Assembly: GCF_036345915.1 (NCBI RefSeq)
Contig: NZ_CP107785.1
Location: 6,572,001-6,636,000 of the forward strand
DNA: 64,000 bases
From: Nocardia sp. NBC_00565
GTDB lineage: Bacteria; Actinomycetota; Actinomycetes; Mycobacteriales; Mycobacteriaceae
Reading direction: 5' to 3'
Shown here: positions 36,049 to 64,000 of the stretch, piece by piece
Layout of the letters: every line of letters starts with the position of its first letter
How positions within the stretch are numbered: the stretch's first letter is position 1
Position numbers and translations under genes: made by a program
Notes under the pieces: generated by a model
Told to the model about the DNA's origin: nothing
The model's database searches: none
The model's input: only the letters and a program-made list of their open reading frames with translations

Positions 36049-36855
36049 ATGACCAACACGGAGGCCTCTACCAGCAATGATCGTTTCGAGCGCGGACTGG
36101 AACTGCTTCGGCAGGTCGGGGGGAAGGAGCGGCCCGCGGTGCTGGACAGTCTCGCGGATATCGCGCCCGACCTGGGACGACTGACTGTCGAGTTCGGATA
36201 TGGCGACATTCTGTCGCGGCCGGGGCTGACATTGCGTGAGCGGCAATTGGCCACCGTGGCGGCGCTCGCGGCGATGGGGAATGCCGCGCCGCAGTTGCGG
36301 TTCCACATCGACGGGGCGCTGAATGTGGGGTGCACCCGGGAGGAGATCGTGGAGACGCTGATCCATGTCAACGTGTATGCCGGAATCCCCGCCGCGCTGA
36401 ACGGAATCGCGGCGGCGCGCGAAGTGTTCGACGCCCGTACCGATCTCCCGGCTCCGGCCGAAGCGGCACCGGCCCCGACGGGTGATCGGTTCGAGCGCGG
36501 GAGCGCGAAGATCGCCGAAATCGATGGACACGCAGGCGAACAGGTCATCGCTTCGCTGCGCGATATCGCACCGGATCTGGGGCGATACATCATCGAGTAC
36601 AGCTTCGGCGATATCTACTCGCGGCCGGGTCTGGACCTGAAGTCTCGCGAAATGGTCACCGTCGCCATGTGCACCGCACTCGGCACCGTCGCACCGCAAC
36701 TCGGTGTGCACATCCACGGTCTACTGAATGTCGGCGGTACCGAGACCGAGGTCGTCGAGATCATCACGCAGATGGCCGGTTACGCCGGATTCCCGGCCGC
36801 GCTGAACGGAATAGCCGTGGCACGTACGGTTTTCGCGGAACGTTCGGGCAACTGA
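36049..36855 (+). CDS. Double-domain carboxymuconolactone decarboxylase-family protein
   Basis: A 268-aa fusion of two CMD/AhpD-like domains (about 30-125 and 165-260) joined by a Pro/Ala linker (LPAPAEAAPAPTG). Each repeat shows RFERG, DIAPDLGR, FGDIxSRPGL, (R)E(L/M)xTVA and a final YAG(I/F)PAALNG block. The AhpD-type CxxC catalytic pair is absent: the first domain has a lone C in GALNVGCTREE, and the second has G there. It is more likely a decarboxylase or lyase-like protein than a peroxidase component. The MerR-type promoter suggests induction by reactive aldehydes or oxidative stress (inference). Confidence 0.85.
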   Translation: MTNTEASTSNDRFERGLELLRQVGGKERPAVLDSLADIAPDLGRLTVEFGYGDILSRPGLTLRERQLATVAALAAMGNAAPQLRFHIDGALNVGCTREEIVETLIHVNVYAGIPAALNGIAAAREVFDARTDLPAPAEAAPAPTGDRFERGSAKIAEIDGHAGEQVIASLRDIAPDLGRYIIEYSFGDIYSRPGLDLKSREMVTVAMCTALGTVAPQLGVHIHGLLNVGGTETEVVEIITQMAGYAGFPAALNGIAVARTVFAERSGN

Positions 36856-36875
36856 CGCCCCGCAGCTGGACGGCC

Positions 36876-37055
36876 ATGACCTACCCGCAATGGCGCACCC
36901 AACTACGCCTGCACCGCGCGATGCAGCTGCTGGCCGAATCACTTCCGGTCACCACGGTCGCGCATCGCTGCGGCTGGGCGAGCGCCAGTGCCTTCATCGA
37001 CGTCTACCGCCGTGCCCTCGGCCACACCCCCGGCGCTTACCACCGACGCCAATAA
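36876..37055 (+). pseudogene. AraC-family regulator, C-terminal fragment
   Basis: A 59-codon scrap encoding only the second half of an AraC/XylS DNA-binding domain: MTYPQWRTQLRLHRAMQLLA, TVAHRCGWASASAFIDVYRR, LGHTPGAYHRR. The effector domain and the first helix-turn-helix are missing, and coding similarity begins 20 bp after the preceding gene's stop. No ribosome site precedes the ATG. A remnant brought next to the CMD gene by deletion or transfer. Confidence 0.75.
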
Positions 37056-37141
37056 CGTTCGTCCCCAGGGCCTTTCAGCCCAACCCGGTGCGGCACTCTG
37101 CGGATGGCGCCGCACCGGGCCCCCTCATCGGGGCAGGCGGG

Positions 37142-37330
37142 TTACTTTTCGGCAGCGCACCGGAAGCAGTGCGCGGAGGCGGCCAGATATTGGCGACAGC
37201 GGGCGCCGTGGCCGGCATGGACGGAGACGATGAAACGGGCCCGGTCAAAACTGAGACCGACCGGTTCTTGACTGCAATCACGGCTCTGCACCAGCCACAA
37301 TTCCCGGATATCAGAATGCAAAACGTCCAT
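37142..37330 (-). CDS. Small hypothetical protein (62 aa)
   Basis: A 62-residue protein starting at the ATG at 37328-37330 behind a strong GGAGGTG ribosome site with a 5-bp spacer. Codon third positions are GC-biased. It has three Cys in its C-terminal third (ARCRQYLAASAHCFRCAAEK), spaced CX8CX2C, which might bind a metal. No family recognised. The following 260 bp (37331-37590) hold no gene and should contain the divergent promoters of this gene and the XRE/TPR regulator. Confidence 0.65.
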   Translation of the reverse strand: MDVLHSDIRELWLVQSRDCSQEPVGLSFDRARFIVSVHAGHGARCRQYLAASAHCFRCAAEK

Positions 37331-37590
37331 TGTTCACCTCCATGAAAGATAAGCGCACCCGACACCGGCAGCGCCTCCGAAGCCCGTCGTCAACGCTGTT
37401 GGATCGGAGCAGCGTCGGGACCGTGCGTCGGGCTCCGGGAGAGCCTGCGCCCCCGAAAGGGTTTGAGGCACAAACCCGGTGCCGGGTACTGCTTCAGCGT
37501 GCACGTTGCGATTCGGTCGATAACAGAGCCGAATGCGGTAAATGCGAGTAATTTCCGATTGAATCAGCCTGGTACGAGGAAGCGGGACCT

Positions 37591-38934
37591 ATGGTTGAGA
37601 TCGACTGGACCGGCGAAGACGTACTCGCACTTCGCGCGGCAATGAAGCGAAGTCGCTATGAGTTCGCGCGCTTGGTGGGCGTCACCCCGCGCACCGTGAT
37701 CTTGTGGGAGAACGGCCGGACAACCCGGATGCATGCCGCAAGCAGGCGTTTGCTCGATCGAGTGCTCGCGGAGGCCGATTCGGTCGCCATCGCGCGATTC
37801 GAGCGCGCGCTCGAGGCGGGCCCCACGGCGGGCCGCGATACCGAAGACACGAGCGCGGCGCTCGATCGGATACAGCTCGGTAGGGACATCGGGCTCGACA
37901 AGGAAGTCGAGGATGACGACGTGAGAAGGCGATTACTGCTGGCCTGCATCGGCGCGGGCCTGGTAGGACAGGCGGCCGATCTGGTCGCCACCGAACCGGA
38001 GAAGATGCTCGCCACCCTGGACGCCGGGTCGATGAGTGAACGGCGGCTCGGCTTCTTCGAGCAATCCGTCGAGGCCCTCGGCACCCGGGTGGTGCAGGTG
38101 CCGCCGCACGAGTTGCTCCATCTCACGCTCGACCAGTTCCGTGCGGTTCGCGGCTGTCTCGCCGAGCGCCAATCGACCCACCATCAAATCCGACTGGTCC
38201 GTACGGCGGGGCGCTTGGCGAATGTCGTCGGCGAAATTCTGTTCAACGAAGGTCATTTCGGTCAGGCGCGATTGTGGTACACCACCGCAATTCACGCCGC
38301 CCAGGACATCGGCGACCGCTATTCCGAAGACATCGCACTGGCCGGATTGGCGTATTTACCGACCTATAGCGATAATCCGAAGGAAGTTTTGAACCTGGTC
38401 GGTCCGCGCCTCGAAGAAAATCCGGGCTATGGTCCGGCGGCCGCCTGGTTGTGGGGAATGGCGGCCCGCGCACACGCCAGCCTCGGCAATTCCGACAGCT
38501 TCACCCGCTGTATCGCGAGATCCGAGCAGGCTTTGGAAAATGTTCCCGCGGAACACCTCTCGATCGGGATATTTTCCTTCCGCCCGGAGAAGCTGGCCTT
38601 CTACCAAGCCATCGGCTACTCCCGGCTCGGCCACACCAAGGAGACCGCCGGCGCCGCCGCGCGAGCTATCTCCCTGTACGACCCCAGCGAAACCATGGAA
38701 CCCGCGCTGGTCCGGTTCGAACACGCCACCGCCCTGCTCGGTTCGGGCGAGGTGGACGAGGCCTGTGCGGTGGCCACCGACGCGATCACCAACGGTCACA
38801 CCTACGTCGGCCTCACCGTTACCAAGCGCGCCAAGCAATTCGACACCGCGGTCGCGACCTACCAGGGCCGCGCGGTCGCCGACTGGCGCCAACAGGCACG
38901 GATGGTCATCGACTCTCCCCGCACCCGGGCGTAA
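37591..38934 (+). CDS. XRE-family regulator with TPR-like domain
   Basis: A 447-aa regulator. The N-terminal helix-turn-helix (about 8-60) reads VLALRAAMKRSRYEFARLVG then VTPRTVILWENGRTTRMHAA. The remaining 350 residues are helical repeats of the TPR type (LWYTTAIHAAQDIGDRYSED, GYSRLGHTKETAGAAARAI). Such XRE-TPR proteins usually sense a peptide or small ligand. An AGGA site lies before the ATG. It is convergent with the NRPS gene and separated by only 59 bp containing a hairpin; it may regulate the cluster, but position is the only evidence. Confidence 0.88.
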   Translation: MVEIDWTGEDVLALRAAMKRSRYEFARLVGVTPRTVILWENGRTTRMHAASRRLLDRVLAEADSVAIARFERALEAGPTAGRDTEDTSAALDRIQLGRDIGLDKEVEDDDVRRRLLLACIGAGLVGQAADLVATEPEKMLATLDAGSMSERRLGFFEQSVEALGTRVVQVPPHELLHLTLDQFRAVRGCLAERQSTHHQIRLVRTAGRLANVVGEILFNEGHFGQARLWYTTAIHAAQDIGDRYSEDIALAGLAYLPTYSDNPKEVLNLVGPRLEENPGYGPAAAWLWGMAARAHASLGNSDSFTRCIARSEQALENVPAEHLSIGIFSFRPEKLAFYQAIGYSRLGHTKETAGAAARAISLYDPSETMEPALVRFEHATALLGSGEVDEACAVATDAITNGHTYVGLTVTKRAKQFDTAVATYQGRAVADWRQQARMVIDSPRTRA

Positions 38935-38947
38935 AAGGGGCGAGGCA

Positions 38948-38981
38948 CACCGGTCGGCGGGGGTGGATGCAAGGACCGGTG
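38948..38981. terminator. Hairpin between convergent XRE/TPR and NRPS genes
   Basis: CACCGGTC (38948-38955) pairs with GACCGGTG (38974-38981) across an 18-nt loop in the 59-bp convergent gap. The placement fits a bidirectional terminator, although no T-run is present, as is usual in high-GC actinobacteria. Confidence 0.6.
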
Positions 38982-38993
38982 CACCCCGCCTAT

Positions 38994-64000
<25,007 letters not shown>

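Overview
The window is high-GC actinobacterial DNA. The gene content suggests Nocardia or a close relative: XRE/DUF5753 plus DUF397 regulator pairs, a mycobacterial-type leucine-degradation operon, many TetR regulators, an AveC-family membrane protein and a very large NRPS. The genus is an inference from families, not a measured match. No rRNA, tRNA or CRISPR array was seen.

Layout. (1) 1-3400: an XRE/DUF5753 regulator followed by three DUF397 genes in a strict 313-bp tandem array, divergent from a string of small conserved genes. (2) 3394-6068: a P450 and an APH-like phosphotransferase. (3) 6274-10044: a NarL-type two-component system divergent from a two-gene ABC transporter. (4) 10074-22092: a ketone-body and leucine catabolism region, comprising a LysR regulator, MHS transporter, 3-hydroxybutyrate dehydrogenase, TetR regulator, methylcrotonyl-CoA carboxylase pair, acyl-CoA dehydrogenase, MaoC hydratase, CitE-type lyase and acetoacetyl-CoA synthetase. 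Its proposed logic is leucine > isovaleryl-CoA > methylglutaconyl-CoA > HMG-CoA > acetoacetate + acetyl-CoA, with acetoacetate and 3-hydroxybutyrate recovered by the synthetase and dehydrogenase. (5) 22170-22909: a VapBC-type toxin-antitoxin pair with a perfect inverted repeat at its promoter. (6) 22984-25823: two paralogous regulators, each with two TetR DNA-binding domains, separated by fifteen perfect CCGCAT repeats.

(7) 25877-31343 is an eroding accessory region. It holds an alpha/beta-hydrolase remnant, an N-terminally truncated FAD oxidoreductase, a glycosyltransferase, an XRE regulator with an internal deletion, a second copy of the 161-aa protein of region 1, and a nonsense-mutated, truncated SDR gene. 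(8) 31385-33982: a TetR regulator with twin operators facing an AveC-family protein and an EXPERA-like membrane protein. (9) 34060-37330: a perfect 18-bp hairpin, an IS1380-type transposase remnant, a methyltransferase, a hypothetical gene, a double carboxymuconolactone-decarboxylase-like protein behind a MerR-type promoter, and an AraC fragment. (10) 37591-64000: an XRE/TPR regulator convergent with one uninterrupted NRPS reading frame of more than 25 kb. It holds eight adenylation domains (the first cut by the window edge), seven condensation domains, eight carrier proteins and a terminal thioesterase. There are no epimerase or tailoring domains in the visible part.

The most unusual elements are the giant NRPS with in-frame tandem-repeat insertions in two A domains, the AveC/EXPERA pair, the 313-bp DUF397 array, the paired double-headed TetR genes around a hexanucleotide repeat, and a group of leaderless-type promoters.
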